From Ferrovibrio sp. MS7 (GTDB lineage Bacteria > Pseudomonadota > Alphaproteobacteria > Ferrovibrionales > Ferrovibrionaceae), in assembly GCF_038404985.1 (NCBI RefSeq), contig NZ_JBBKBA010000002.1:976336-1040335 (forward strand): a stretch of 64,000 bases of DNA. The letters run 5' to 3'. The notes beneath the pieces were generated by a model. That model saw only the letters and a program-made list of their open reading frames with translations. It was not told the DNA's origin and did not search any database. The translations under genes were made by a program, and so were the position numbers. Positions 7,809-16,473 of this stretch are shown piece by piece. Within the stretch, counting starts at the first letter, position 1, and every line of letters begins with the position of its first letter.

Positions 7809-9689
7809 TCAGGGAGCGGGGGCGGCGATATGGCGTTTCTGGGCGGCGATGCGGAACGGCGCATTGGCGGCACCATAGCCGCCATAGCCGCCGCGCTGGA
7901 TGATCTCGAAGAAGAAGCCGCCGCCGACATTGGGACCATAAAGCTGGAAATACTCGCCGGCCTCGTCGCGGTCATAGAGGATGTTGCCTGCACGCAGGCG
8001 CTCGAGCAGGTCATCGTCGAGGCCGAAGCGGGCTTCGAGATCATCATAGTAATTCGGCGAGAGTTTCAGCGCCTCAAAACCATTGCGCTTAAGCGCGGCG
8101 GCAGTGGAGAAGATATCATCGGTGGCAAAGGCGACATGCTGCACGGCGGAACCGAAGCGTTCGGCGAGGAAGTGGCCGGCAAGGGTGCGGTCATTCTCGG
8201 CGCCGTTCAATGTCAGACGCAGCGTGCCGGCGACATTCTCGATCACCTGGCTGCGCACCAGGCCGGCCGGATCGACGATATCGACCGGTTGCGTCTTATG
8301 GGTGGCGAAGAGTGTTGTGTAGAACAGGATCCAGGTCAGCATTTCCTCATGCGGCATGGTTTGCGCCACATGGTCGATGCGGGTCAGCCCGGCATCCACC
8401 GGCACCGCCGTATCGGCCTCGGGGATGAATTCGATATCCCAGACGCGGGCCAGATCGCTCTTGCGGTCGAGAAAATGCAACAGCCCGCCGCCGACGCCAC
8501 GGATCGCCGGGATGCTGAGTTCGCCCGGCGCCACCGGCTGTTCGAACATCGCCGCGCCGAGTTGCCGCGCGCGGCTGAGCGTGGCAGCGGCATCCTCGAC
8601 ATGCAGCCCGATATCGCAGACCGCCGTGCCATGCAGCAGATAGGCAGCATGGGCGAAGCCTTCCGGCTCGGTGTTGATCACCAGATTGATGCCGCCCTGG
8701 CGCCACCAGACCACATCCTTGGAACGATGCCGCCCGGCGCGGCGGAAACCGAGGCTGCGGAACAGCCGGGCCAGGGCTTCGGCTTCGGTCTCGCTTGCTG
8801 CGAACTCGATGAACTCGACGCCCTCGACGGCGATGCGGTCCGGCATCTCGGGCACGCGATAGGCGATGCCCGGTTCGCGGCGGCGCACCTGATCCATCAG
8901 CGCCACCAGCGAGCGTCGGCCGTCCTGGGCGATCTGGCGCGGCGGTGTGCCACGGAACTGGTCGTTGAAGATTTCCAGCGACAGCACGCCGTCATAGCCG
9001 GTAGCAGCGACGGCGCGCATGAAATCCAGCACCGGCAGGTCGCCCTGGCCTGGCATATTGCGGTAATGCCGGCTCCAGTAGAGCAGGTCCATGTCGATGC
9101 GCGGCGCATCGGCAAGCTGCACGATGAAGATCTTGTCCTTCGGGATGGCGCGGATCGAATTCGGATCGATACGGCGCGACAGGGTGTGGAAGGAATCGAG
9201 GATCAGGCCGATATTGGGGTGATCGGCGCGGCGCACGATCTCCCAGGCATCGCGATGGTCGTTGATATGGCGCCCCCAGGCCAGCGCTTCGTAGCCGACG
9301 CGCAGGCCGCGTTTCGCCGCGCGCTCGCCTAGCTCGCGAAAATCCGCCGCTGCGCGGTCGATGCCGCCAAGCGAGAGCGGCGAGATATTCGAGCAGACCA
9401 GCATCAGGCTGGTGCCCATTTCCTGCATCAGGTCGAATTTGCGCTCGGCGCGGTCGAAAGCCTTGCTGCGCTGCGGCTCCGGCAGACCCTCGAAATCGCG
9501 GAACGGCTGGAACAGCGTGATTTCCAGCCCGGCATCGCGCACCATGCGGCCGACCTCGCGCGCCGAACCATCCTGAGCCAGGAAATCATTCTCGAAAATC
9601 TCCACGCCCTGGAAACCGGCCGCCGCGATGGCCTGCAACTTCTCGGTCAAGGTGCCGCTGATCGACACGGTGGCGATCGAGGTTTTCAT
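7809..9689 (-). CDS. quiC: QuiC-like 3-dehydroshikimate dehydratase (TIM-barrel plus HPPD-like domains)
   Basis: 626 residues with two domains. Residues 1-270 form a sugar-isomerase/AP-endonuclease-2 type TIM barrel (HINDHRDAWEIV, LILDSFHTLSR, LSLEIFND). Residues 290-610 form a duplicated VOC fold like 4-hydroxyphenylpyruvate dioxygenase (TRIDHVAQTMPHEEMLTWILFY, VQHVAFATDDIF). This fusion is characteristic of bacterial QuiC1, which dehydrates 3-dehydroshikimate to protocatechuate. The ATG has GGGAGG upstream. A TetR-type operator lies 50 bases before it, and shikimate dehydrogenase and TRAP genes follow across the locus, supporting catabolic use of quinate or shikimate. Confidence 0.85.
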   Translation of the reverse strand: MKTSIATVSISGTLTEKLQAIAAAGFQGVEIFENDFLAQDGSAREVGRMVRDAGLEITLFQPFRDFEGLPEPQRSKAFDRAERKFDLMQEMGTSLMLVCSNISPLSLGGIDRAAADFRELGERAAKRGLRVGYEALAWGRHINDHRDAWEIVRRADHPNIGLILDSFHTLSRRIDPNSIRAIPKDKIFIVQLADAPRIDMDLLYWSRHYRNMPGQGDLPVLDFMRAVAATGYDGVLSLEIFNDQFRGTPPRQIAQDGRRSLVALMDQVRRREPGIAYRVPEMPDRIAVEGVEFIEFAASETEAEALARLFRSLGFRRAGRHRSKDVVWWRQGGINLVINTEPEGFAHAAYLLHGTAVCDIGLHVEDAAATLSRARQLGAAMFEQPVAPGELSIPAIRGVGGGLLHFLDRKSDLARVWDIEFIPEADTAVPVDAGLTRIDHVAQTMPHEEMLTWILFYTTLFATHKTQPVDIVDPAGLVRSQVIENVAGTLRLTLNGAENDRTLAGHFLAERFGSAVQHVAFATDDIFSTAAALKRNGFEALKLSPNYYDDLEARFGLDDDLLERLRAGNILYDRDEAGEYFQLYGPNVGGGFFFEIIQRGGYGGYGAANAPFRIAAQKRHIAAPAP

Positions 9690-9737
9690 CGTCTGGCCTC
9701 CCGGACCTGAGCCGGTTATGGTTCCGGCCCACTATGA

Positions 9738-9751
9738 ACGAACTGGTTCGT
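9738..9751. promoter_or_regulatory. Operator 1 for the local TetR regulator (quiC side)
   Basis: ACGAACTGGTTCGT is a 14-bp palindrome with one central mismatch, 48 bases upstream of the quiC start. It shares 13 of 14 bases, plus the following ACA, with the second site near the tetR start. Confidence 0.75.
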
Positions 9752-9818
9752 ACATAAGATGGCGGCGAAGCCGGCCAGGGTCAAGGCGGGAATTTTGCGA
9801 TCGCGCATGGCTAATGGA

Positions 9819-9900
9819 ATTGTCATACCCGCGAAAGCGGGTATCCCATTATTGGCCAGGACAAGATGAATGGGATACCCGCTTTCGCGGGTATGACAAT
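9819..9900. repeat. Perfect 32-bp inverted repeat (REP/MITE-like)
   Basis: Arms at 9819-9850 and 9869-9900 are exact reverse complements with an 18-base spacer. Each arm holds a shorter palindromic core, ACCCGCGAAAGCGGGT. It lies 12 bases beyond the tetR stop and could act as a terminator or mRNA stabiliser. A shorter cousin with a GTCATCCC core sits at 32075-32112. Dispersed palindromes of the GTCATACCCGCGAAAGCGGG type are widespread in proteobacteria. Confidence 0.88.
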
Positions 9901-9911
9901 ACAGGCTGTTT

Positions 9912-10622
9912 TCAGCTATCCCGCGCCGATTTCAGCACGTTGCGCAGCACCATCTCGACGGTGTGTTCGCGCAAGGCGGCCTGGGCCTTGCGGGAGCCGA
10001 GATCGGTGCGGAAGATTTTCGAAAATGTCGCGCGGTTCGAGACATTGAAGAAACACAGCGCGCTGATCTGCCAATGCAGGTCGATGGCGGTGAGGCCCTT
10101 GCGGAACAGGCCCTCCTTGACGCCGCGCTTGTAGACCCGCTCGACCTCGCCGATGGCGGAAACATTGAGTTCCTGGATCGCTTCGGACCGCGCCAAGTAC
10201 TCCGCATGGTGGATATTCTCGATCATCACCAGGCGGATGAAATCCTCGTTGGCGCCATGGTGGTCGAAGGTGAATTCCACCAGCTTGCGCAACGCCTCGA
10301 CCGGCGGCAGATGCTCCAGGTCCAGCGTCGCCTCGGTCTGCCGCACCTTGCGGTAGGCCTCTTCCAGCGCGGCGATATAGAGGCCTTCCTTGTCCTTGAA
10401 GTAATAATAGATCATGCGCTTGGACGAGCCGGTCTTGGCCGCGATCTCATCCACGCGCGCGCCGGCTAGGCCCATGCGGGCGAATTCCTCGGTGGCGACT
10501 TCCAGAATATTCAGCCGCGTCGCCTCTGGATTCGGGCTGCGCGGGGCGCCCTCCGTCCTGGCCGCCCCGGTCCCTGCCCTGGCCGTTGTCTTGCCTGTTT
10601 CCCCAGCCTTTTTGGCCGTCAT
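9912..10622 (-). CDS. TetR/AcrR-family transcriptional regulator of the quinate/shikimate locus
   Basis: 235 residues from the ATG at 10622, which has AGGAG six bases upstream; a longer GTG start at 10661 would overlap the operator. An Ala/Lys-rich N-terminal tail precedes the HTH (ILEVATEEFARMGLAGARVDEIAAKTGSSKRMIYYYFKDKEGLY, residues about 35-78). The C-terminal part resembles the TetR_C domain of relatives acting on aromatic catabolism. Near-identical palindromes upstream of itself and of quiC imply autoregulation and control of quiC. The site at 10664 may also control the divergent shikimate dehydrogenase/TRAP genes. Confidence 0.88.
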   Translation of the reverse strand: MTAKKAGETGKTTARAGTGAARTEGAPRSPNPEATRLNILEVATEEFARMGLAGARVDEIAAKTGSSKRMIYYYFKDKEGLYIAALEEAYRKVRQTEATLDLEHLPPVEALRKLVEFTFDHHGANEDFIRLVMIENIHHAEYLARSEAIQELNVSAIGEVERVYKRGVKEGLFRKGLTAIDLHWQISALCFFNVSNRATFSKIFRTDLGSRKAQAALREHTVEMVLRNVLKSARDS

Positions 10623-10663
10623 GCTCCTGCCCTTTGCAGCCCGGCAACTTACCCGTTGCACGG

Positions 10664-10677
10664 ACGAACTAGTTCGT
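10664..10677. promoter_or_regulatory. Operator 2 for the local TetR regulator (tetR/aroE divergent region)
   Basis: ACGAACTAGTTCGT is a perfect 14-bp palindrome between the divergent tetR and shikimate dehydrogenase genes, followed by ACATA as at operator 1 (ACATAA). Its position allows control of both directions. Confidence 0.8.
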
Positions 10678-10795
10678 ACATAGTCCCGGCAAGCCGGAAT
10701 ACTGGTATCAGATACCGTGATTCCCGGCAGAGCAACAGGCCCGCGACGCCCTGGTTCCCAGGAAGCGCCGCCAGCTTGCAGGGAGGAATGACGGC

Positions 10796-11686
10796 GTGAA
10801 TGCGCTCGACGCCAAATTGCGGCCCTCCAGGGACGGGACGCAACAAGCCGTGCTGGCCGGCCTGATCGGCCATGGCATCGGCGCCTCGCGCACGCCCTAC
10901 ATGCATGAGGCCGAGGGGGCCCGCCTCGGCCTGCCTTACAGCTATCACCGCATCGACCTGGCTGAGCTGCCTGCTGGCACGCAACTGGCAGACCTGCTCG
11001 ACAAGGCCGAGGCCGAAGGCTATCGCGGCCTCAACATCACCCATCCGGTAAAGCAGGCGGTGATCCCGCTGCTGCACGAACTTTCGCCGGAAGCTGCCGC
11101 CATCGGTGCGGTCAACACCGTGGTATTCGAGGCCGGCCGGCGCCATGGTTACAACACCGATTGCTGGGGCTTCGCGGAAAGCTTCCGCCGTGGCCTAGCA
11201 GAGGCGCGGCGTGAATATGTGCTGTTACTCGGTGCCGGCGGTGCCGGCCTTGCGGTGGCACGCGCCCTGCTCGATCTCGGCGCCAGTCAGGTGGCGGTGT
11301 TCGACACCGATCCGGCACGCGCGGTTGCACTGGCCGAGCGTTTCGGCACCAAACAGATCGTGCCGGTGAGTGATGCGGAAATGGCCCTGCACCGTGCCGA
11401 TGGCGTGGTGAATGCCACCCCCATCGGCATGGCCAGCTATCCCGGCAGCCCGATCCCGCTGGGCTGGCTCAAGCCGCGCCACTGGGTGGCCGACATCATC
11501 TATTTCCCTGCCGAAACCGCCCTGCTGCAAGCGGCGCGCGGCCTTGGCTGCACCGTGCTGCCGGGCGCCGGCATGGCGATCTTCCAGGCGGTGAAGGCGT
11601 TCGAATTGTTCAGCGGTATCGCGCCCGATGCGGAGGCGATGACGCGGCATTTCCTCGCTGCCGGCAAGGCGCAAGGCAGCCGTTAG
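10796..11686 (+). CDS. Shikimate dehydrogenase, catabolic type
   Basis: 296 residues from a GTG start behind GGGAGGA. Substrate lobe: GHGIGASRTPYMHEAEG (variant of the SxS motif), NITHPVK with catalytic Lys86, and NTD with Asp122. NAD(P) lobe: GAGGAG at 146-151, then VNATPIGM. The GASRTPxMHE form, unlike the biosynthetic HSxSPxxHN, is what I associate with AroE paralogues that oxidise shikimate or quinate in catabolism. Its neighbours fit that role: 3-dehydroshikimate dehydratase, TetR regulator and a TRAP transporter starting 56 bases downstream. Confidence 0.85.
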   Translation: MNALDAKLRPSRDGTQQAVLAGLIGHGIGASRTPYMHEAEGARLGLPYSYHRIDLAELPAGTQLADLLDKAEAEGYRGLNITHPVKQAVIPLLHELSPEAAAIGAVNTVVFEAGRRHGYNTDCWGFAESFRRGLAEARREYVLLLGAGGAGLAVARALLDLGASQVAVFDTDPARAVALAERFGTKQIVPVSDAEMALHRADGVVNATPIGMASYPGSPIPLGWLKPRHWVADIIYFPAETALLQAARGLGCTVLPGAGMAIFQAVKAFELFSGIAPDAEAMTRHFLAAGKAQGSR

Positions 11687-11742
11687 CTTACCCGTTCAGT
11701 CGAGCTTTGCTTACCCACGAACCATAAAAACGGAGGAAACAA

Positions 11743-12759
11743 ATGAGCATGCACACCACCCGCCGGCGCTTCCTGGCCGGCACCGCCCAAGCCACCATGC
11801 TGGCGGCAGGTCTCGCCGGCTTCCCCGCCATCGTCTCGCGCGAGGCCCAGGCCCAGGCCAAGCCGAAGTTGCGCTTCTCGGCGGTGTTCTCGGAGCAGGA
11901 TATTCGCGCCGAGATGATGAAGAAATTCGCCGAGGGCGTGGCCGGCGACTTCGTGTTCGAGGGCTATTACGGCGGCAACCTGTTCAAGCAGGGTACCGAG
12001 CTGGTGGCCTTGCAGCGCGGCAACCTGGAAATGGGCAACATCGCGCCGCAGGATATTTCCAAGCAGATTCCGGCCTGGTCGATCCTCACCGCCGCCTACC
12101 TGTTCCGCGATGCCGACCATCTGGCCAAGTTCTTCGCCAGCCCGGCCGGCGCTGAAATGAAGGCGATGACCGAGGACAAGCTCGGCGTGCGCATTCTCGG
12201 CCCGACTTATTTCGGCGCGCGGCAGGTGGGCCTGAAGCCGAACAAGAAGATCAACACACCCGCTGATCTGGCCGGCATCAAGCTGCGCATGCCGCCGGGC
12301 GAGGCCTGGCAGTTCCTGGGCGAGTCGCTCGGCGCCAACCCCACCGCCATGGCCTATGCCGAGGTCTATACCGGCCTGCAGACCGGCGCCATCGATGCAC
12401 AGGACAATCCGCTGCCGAATGTCGAGAACATGAAGTTCTACGAAGTGATGTCGCAGATCGTCATGACATCGCATCTGGTCGGCTTCGACCTGCTCACGGT
12501 GTCGAACAAGGTGTGGACCGGCATGAACGCGGCGCAGCAGAAGAATTTCCAGGCCGCCGCCGACTCGGCAATCGACTTCTCGACCAAGAAGCACCAGAGC
12601 CGCGAGAAGGAACTGGTGGAATTCTTCAAGAGCAAGGGCGTGCAGGTCTATGAGCCGGACCAGGCCGCCTTCCGCAAGCATGCGCAGCAGAAGTACCTGG
12701 CCTCCGATCTGGCCAAGGACTGGCCGAAGGGTATGCTGGACCGCATCAACGCGCTGTAA
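11743..12759 (+). CDS. TRAP transporter solute-binding protein (DctP family)
   Basis: 338 residues. A Tat-like signal (TRRRFLAGTA, then a hydrophobic run to AQAQA near residue 37) precedes a periplasmic DctP fold with GGNLFKQGTELVALQRGNLEMG and GIKLRMPPGEAWQFLGESLGANPTAM. The latter contains the Arg that binds a substrate carboxylate. The ribosome site is GGAGG. As the first of three TRAP genes next to shikimate-pathway catabolic enzymes, it probably binds shikimate, quinate or dehydroshikimate. That substrate is inferred from context only. Confidence 0.88.
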   Translation: MSMHTTRRRFLAGTAQATMLAAGLAGFPAIVSREAQAQAKPKLRFSAVFSEQDIRAEMMKKFAEGVAGDFVFEGYYGGNLFKQGTELVALQRGNLEMGNIAPQDISKQIPAWSILTAAYLFRDADHLAKFFASPAGAEMKAMTEDKLGVRILGPTYFGARQVGLKPNKKINTPADLAGIKLRMPPGEAWQFLGESLGANPTAMAYAEVYTGLQTGAIDAQDNPLPNVENMKFYEVMSQIVMTSHLVGFDLLTVSNKVWTGMNAAQQKNFQAAADSAIDFSTKKHQSREKELVEFFKSKGVQVYEPDQAAFRKHAQQKYLASDLAKDWPKGMLDRINAL

Positions 12760-12774
12760 AGTACACTAGCGCGA

Positions 12775-12804
12775 GGCCCGGGCCTTCGGGGGGAGGTCCG
12801 GGCC
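12775..12804 (+). promoter_or_regulatory. Intercistronic stem-loop between dctP-type and dctQ-type genes
   Basis: GGCCCGGGCC (12775-12784) pairs with GGTCCGGGCC (12795-12804) over ten positions (one G-U), with a ten-base loop. There is no T-run, so it more likely stabilises the upstream mRNA or attenuates read-through than fully terminates. This would explain excess binding protein over permease. Confidence 0.5.
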
Positions 12805-12834
12805 ATCTCGGTTTTCCAGTGGGGTGGACACGAC

Positions 12835-13353
12835 ATGCACAACACCATGAAACGCTGGGGCAGCTTCCTGCACCGCCGCGCCGAGAACCTGCTGGCGGCA
12901 ATGCTCGGCGTCATGTTCGTGCTGTTTCTGCTGCAGATCGTGTTCCGCTACCTGCTGAACATGAAAACCGGCTGGACCAACGAGGCCAGCACCGTGCTGT
13001 GGCTGTGGCTGGTGCTGTGGGGCGCCGCCTTCGTGCTGCGTGAGGAAGAAGAAATCCGCTTCGACCTGTTTACCGGCGCCGCCGGCCCGAAGGCGCGGCG
13101 CGCCATGCTGCTGATTTCCGGCATCGGCCTGCTGCTGCTCTATGGCGCCTCGCTGCCAGCCAGCACTGATTATGTGATGTTCATGAAGGTGGAAAAGACC
13201 GCCTATCTGAAGATCCGCTTCGACTGGCTGTTCTCGATCTATGTGGTGTTCATCATCGCGGTGCTGGTGCGCTACCTCTGGCTCTGCGGCCAGGCGGTGT
13301 GGGGCCGGGCACCTGAGGCCATCGACCCGACCAAGACGGTTTCCGGCGTATGA
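12835..13353 (+). CDS. TRAP transporter small permease (DctQ family)
   Basis: 172 residues with four hydrophobic helices. It has the family features near the start of the membrane part (LLQIVFRYLLNMKTGWTNEAS) and WLWLVLWGAAFVLREEEEIRFDL. DctQ proteins form the membrane complex with the large permease. The stop overlaps the next start by four bases. Confidence 0.88.
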   Translation: MHNTMKRWGSFLHRRAENLLAAMLGVMFVLFLLQIVFRYLLNMKTGWTNEASTVLWLWLVLWGAAFVLREEEEIRFDLFTGAAGPKARRAMLLISGIGLLLLYGASLPASTDYVMFMKVEKTAYLKIRFDWLFSIYVVFIIAVLVRYLWLCGQAVWGRAPEAIDPTKTVSGV

Positions 13354-14651
13354 ATCTGGCCAGTCCCTTCTCGCTCTGTATCGTCACCATGACGCTGCTG
13401 GCCTTCCTCGGCCTGCCGATCGGGCATGCCATGATCGCCGGTTCGATCCTCTATCTCTGGCTTGCCGGCCTGGATATGGGCACCGCCGCCGAGCAACTGC
13501 TCAACGGCATGTATTCCAACTACATCATCCTGGCGGTGCCGCTGTTCATCCTCGCCGCCGAACTGATGAATATCGGTTCGATGACCGAGCGCCTGCTGCG
13601 CTTCTGCGATGCCATTGTCGGGCGCTTCCGTGGCGGCCTGGCGCAGGTCAATGTGCTGCAAAGCATCATCTTCGCCGGCATGTCCGGCTCGGCCATCGCC
13701 GATGCCGCCGGCACCGGCAAGATGATGCAGCAGATGATGACGGCGAATAACAAATACCGCGCCTCCTATGCCGCTGCGCTCACCGCCGTCACCGCCGTGA
13801 TCGGGCCGATCATTCCGCCCTCGATCCCGATGATCCTCTATGCCCTGGTTTCCGATGCTTCCATTGGCTTCCTGTTCCTCGGCGGTTTGATTCCCGGCCT
13901 GCTGATGGCCGGTGCGCAGATGTTCATTGTCGGCGTCCAGGCACGGCGCGGCAATTTTCCGGTGGAGCCGCCGACACCCCTGCGCGAGCTGCCGCTGATC
14001 ACCTGGCGCGCTTTGCCCACCATCATGATGCCGGTGGTGCTGCTCGGCGGCATCTACAGCGGCATCACCACGCCGACCGAGGCGGCGGCGGTGGCAGCAG
14101 CCTATGCCCTGATGATCTCGGTTGTGCTTTACCGCAGCGTTTCCTGGCGCGATTTATACGGCTCGGTGCTGACCAGCGCGCGCACTTCGGCTTCCATCGG
14201 CATGCTGATCGCCGGCGCCCTGGTGTTCAATTATGTCGTAACGGTGGAGAATATCCCGGACAGCATCAAGGTATTGCTCAATGCCTGGGATTTGAGTCCG
14301 ACCACCTACCTGATCCTGGTCAACATCCTGCTGCTGGTGCTGGGCTGCCTGCTGGAAGGCACCACGATCCTGCTGGTGGTGGTGCCGGTGCTGATCCCCA
14401 CCGCCAAGGCGCTGGGCATCGACCTGGTGCATTTCGGCGTCGTGGTGGTGGTGAATATCATGCTCGGGCTGATCACGCCGCCCTATGGCCTGCTGCTGTT
14501 CGTGATGACGCGCATCGCCGAGGTGCCGGTGCGTGACATCGTGAAGGACACAATGCCTTTCCTGTTCGCCATGATGGCCGCCCTGGCGCTGATCACCTTC
14601 GTGCCCGAAACCGTGCTGTGGCTGCCGCACCTGCTCGGCTACCAGGGCTGA
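13350..14651 (+). CDS. TRAP transporter large permease (DctM family)
   Basis: 433 residues and about 12 hydrophobic helices, with DctM hallmarks: GLPIGHAMIAGS near the N-terminus, FAGMSGSAIADAAGTGKMM, GPIIPPSIPMILYA, and TPTEAAAVAAAYAL. It is the Na+-coupled transport subunit. Translationally coupled to dctQ (ATGA), it completes a three-subunit TRAP uptake system downstream of the catabolic shikimate dehydrogenase. The gene ends three bases before the convergent MFS stop. Confidence 0.9.
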   Translation: MNLASPFSLCIVTMTLLAFLGLPIGHAMIAGSILYLWLAGLDMGTAAEQLLNGMYSNYIILAVPLFILAAELMNIGSMTERLLRFCDAIVGRFRGGLAQVNVLQSIIFAGMSGSAIADAAGTGKMMQQMMTANNKYRASYAAALTAVTAVIGPIIPPSIPMILYALVSDASIGFLFLGGLIPGLLMAGAQMFIVGVQARRGNFPVEPPTPLRELPLITWRALPTIMMPVVLLGGIYSGITTPTEAAAVAAAYALMISVVLYRSVSWRDLYGSVLTSARTSASIGMLIAGALVFNYVVTVENIPDSIKVLLNAWDLSPTTYLILVNILLLVLGCLLEGTTILLVVVPVLIPTAKALGIDLVHFGVVVVVNIMLGLITPPYGLLLFVMTRIAEVPVRDIVKDTMPFLFAMMAALALITFVPETVLWLPHLLGYQG

Positions 14652-14654
14652 GGT

Positions 14655-15869
14655 CTACTGCTCGCGGCGGCTGACCGCGAACCAGAAGGCACCGGCAACC
14701 AGCAGGCTGAGGCCGAAAATCACCCACAGCACCGGGCCGTAAGCGCCTGAGATTTCCCAAAGCAGAGCCGCTGCCGTCGGCCCCACGGCGGCGGCGATGC
14801 TGCCGGGCAGCGCGATGGCGCCGTTGATCGCGCCATAGCCCTGGCGCCACAGCAAATCCGGCACCGCCGTGCCGCGCACAATGGTCATGCAGCCATTGGC
14901 CAGACCATAGAGCAGGATGAAGGCGAACAGCATTATCGCGCCGCCATCGGTCGGCAGCAGCATCAGCACCGACAGCGGGAAGATCAGCACCACGATGCGC
15001 CCTATCGTCGCCACGTTCATCGGCGGCAAGGCCAGCAGGACGATGCGGCCCAGCACCTGACAGGGACCGATCACGGCGAAAATCGCCACGGCCAAGGCCT
15101 GTGGCACGCCGCGCTCGGCGACCAGCGGGAAATAGTGGAAGGTCAGCGACGCCGCCACCGTGGTAAAGGCCGTGAAGCTGACCAGCAGGGCCCAGAAAGC
15201 TGGATGGCGCAATGCACGCTGCATCGGGCCACGGCTTTGCGGTAATTCGGGCGCTGTATGCACCGGAGCAGGCGGTGCCGTACGGTCGCGCAGCCACAGG
15301 GCATGCACCGGCAGGCAGATCAGCAGGTTGCAGGCCGCCAGCGCCAGCAAGGCATCACGCCAGCCGAGCCAGTGGATGAAGAATGCCGTCAGCGGCACAA
15401 AGGCAGTGGAAGCGAGGCCGCCCAGCAGGGTGATGATGGTGATGCGGCGGCGGAAATTGTCCGGGAACAGCCTTGTGACCACGGCGAAGACCGGGTCATA
15501 GAGCGTCATCGCCTTGGTGGCGCCCAGCCCGATCCACAGCGCATAGAAAACCCAGACCTGCTCCACCTGCGACCAGATGACAAACATCAGCGACGCGACG
15601 AGCGAGCCGGCACTCATCAGCAGGCGGCCGCCATGGCGGTCGATCAGCCTGCCCACCGGATAGGCGCAGAAGCCGCCGACCAGCGAGCCGAGCGACATCG
15701 CGCCATTGAGAGTGGCACGGTTCCAGCCAAGCGCCTCCTCCATCGGCACCACGAACAGCGCGAAGCCATAGTAGATGGTGCCCCAGGAGACCAGCTGGGC
15801 GAAGGACAGCGCCATGACCAGCGGCCAGCCGTTATGGCGGAAATTTGTTGGTTCTGGGCCGGCGGACAT
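14655..15869 (-). CDS. MFS transporter
   Basis: 404 residues from ATG 15869 (a TTG 12 bases upstream is possible). Twelve hydrophobic helices are visible with the MFS motif A-like GRLIDRHGGRLL after helix 2. Overall the N-terminus (SWGTIYYGFALFVVPMEEALGWNRATLNGAMSLG) resembles the monocarboxylate/oxalate-formate antiporter-like branch. The substrate is unknown. It faces the TRAP operon tail to tail, so it is not part of it, though it could export a related organic acid. Confidence 0.82.
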   Translation of the reverse strand: MSAGPEPTNFRHNGWPLVMALSFAQLVSWGTIYYGFALFVVPMEEALGWNRATLNGAMSLGSLVGGFCAYPVGRLIDRHGGRLLMSAGSLVASLMFVIWSQVEQVWVFYALWIGLGATKAMTLYDPVFAVVTRLFPDNFRRRITIITLLGGLASTAFVPLTAFFIHWLGWRDALLALAACNLLICLPVHALWLRDRTAPPAPVHTAPELPQSRGPMQRALRHPAFWALLVSFTAFTTVAASLTFHYFPLVAERGVPQALAVAIFAVIGPCQVLGRIVLLALPPMNVATIGRIVVLIFPLSVLMLLPTDGGAIMLFAFILLYGLANGCMTIVRGTAVPDLLWRQGYGAINGAIALPGSIAAAVGPTAAALLWEISGAYGPVLWVIFGLSLLVAGAFWFAVSRREQ

Positions 15870-15913
15870 GGCTCCCGGCAATAATCTTACTGTCTGGCAG
15901 CGTCAAGCAGCCC

Positions 15914-15942
15914 TTGGCGGAGGATGCGTAAATGCCTACATT
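15914..15942 (+). promoter_or_regulatory. Candidate promoter of the exported 160-residue protein gene
   Basis: TTGGCG (15914-15919) and TACATT (15937-15942) are separated by 17 bases in the divergent gap. The match is moderate. Confidence 0.35.
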
Positions 15943-15972
15943 ATACGGGCAGATGCCAACCGGAGGCCGACC

Positions 15973-16455
15973 ATGCTGCGCCGCCATTTCCTTTCCAACT
16001 TCGCCCTCGCCGCTACCGCCAGTGGCTTCGTCGCCATGCCGGCGCAGGCGATGTCGCTGGAACCGGCGCCCTCTCATCTGCGCCTTGGCGTACCGTCCAC
16101 CGATGGCGCAGTGGACTGGAGCCTGCTGGCCGAAGCCGGCGAAACCCGCTTCCGCGATGGCGCCATGAGCCGTTTCCCCGCAGCGCTCCGCGCGCTGCAC
16201 AATACCGAGGTGACGCTGACCGGCTACATGATGCCGTTCAGCAATTCCCCGGCCCATAGCGAATTCCTGCTCGGCGGCATGCAGTTCCACTGCTCCACCT
16301 GCATGATGGGCGATCTTACGCGCATCGTCGCGGTCCGTGCTGCCCAGCCGGTGGCGCTGAACAATGCGCCGCTGATGGTCCGTGGCAAGCTGAGCCTGAT
16401 CGAACAGGACCAGTCGCCATTGTATTTCCGCCTCGACGGCGCCCGCGCCGCCTAA
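15973..16455 (+). CDS. Exported DUF3299-like hypothetical protein
   Basis: 160 residues from the ATG with GGAGG upstream; a longer frame would run back into the MFS gene. The N-terminus is a twin-arginine-like signal (LRRHFLSNFALAATASGFVAM, cleavage after PAQA). The mature part reads GYMMPFSNSPAHSEFLLGG followed by a CSTC pair, and this resembles DUF3299 periplasmic proteins of unknown function. The two cysteines (HCSTCMMGD) could bind a metal or cofactor. Confidence 0.65.
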   Translation: MLRRHFLSNFALAATASGFVAMPAQAMSLEPAPSHLRLGVPSTDGAVDWSLLAEAGETRFRDGAMSRFPAALRALHNTEVTLTGYMMPFSNSPAHSEFLLGGMQFHCSTCMMGDLTRIVAVRAAQPVALNNAPLMVRGKLSLIEQDQSPLYFRLDGARAA

Positions 16456-16473
16456 ATTCTTCCAGGTTTATTC

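Noticed and set aside
7830..9332. 500-codon open frame antisense to the quiC-like gene
   Set aside because: Composition is that of a shadow frame; the minus-strand protein has clear domains.
9628..10134. Plus-strand ORF across the inverted repeat
   Set aside because: Its peptide reads straight through the two operators' spacer and the palindromic repeat, a common false ORF in proteobacteria.
15775..15972. Upstream extension of the DUF3299-like gene
   Set aside because: It overlaps the divergent MFS gene, and a clear ribosome site plus signal peptide begin at 15973.
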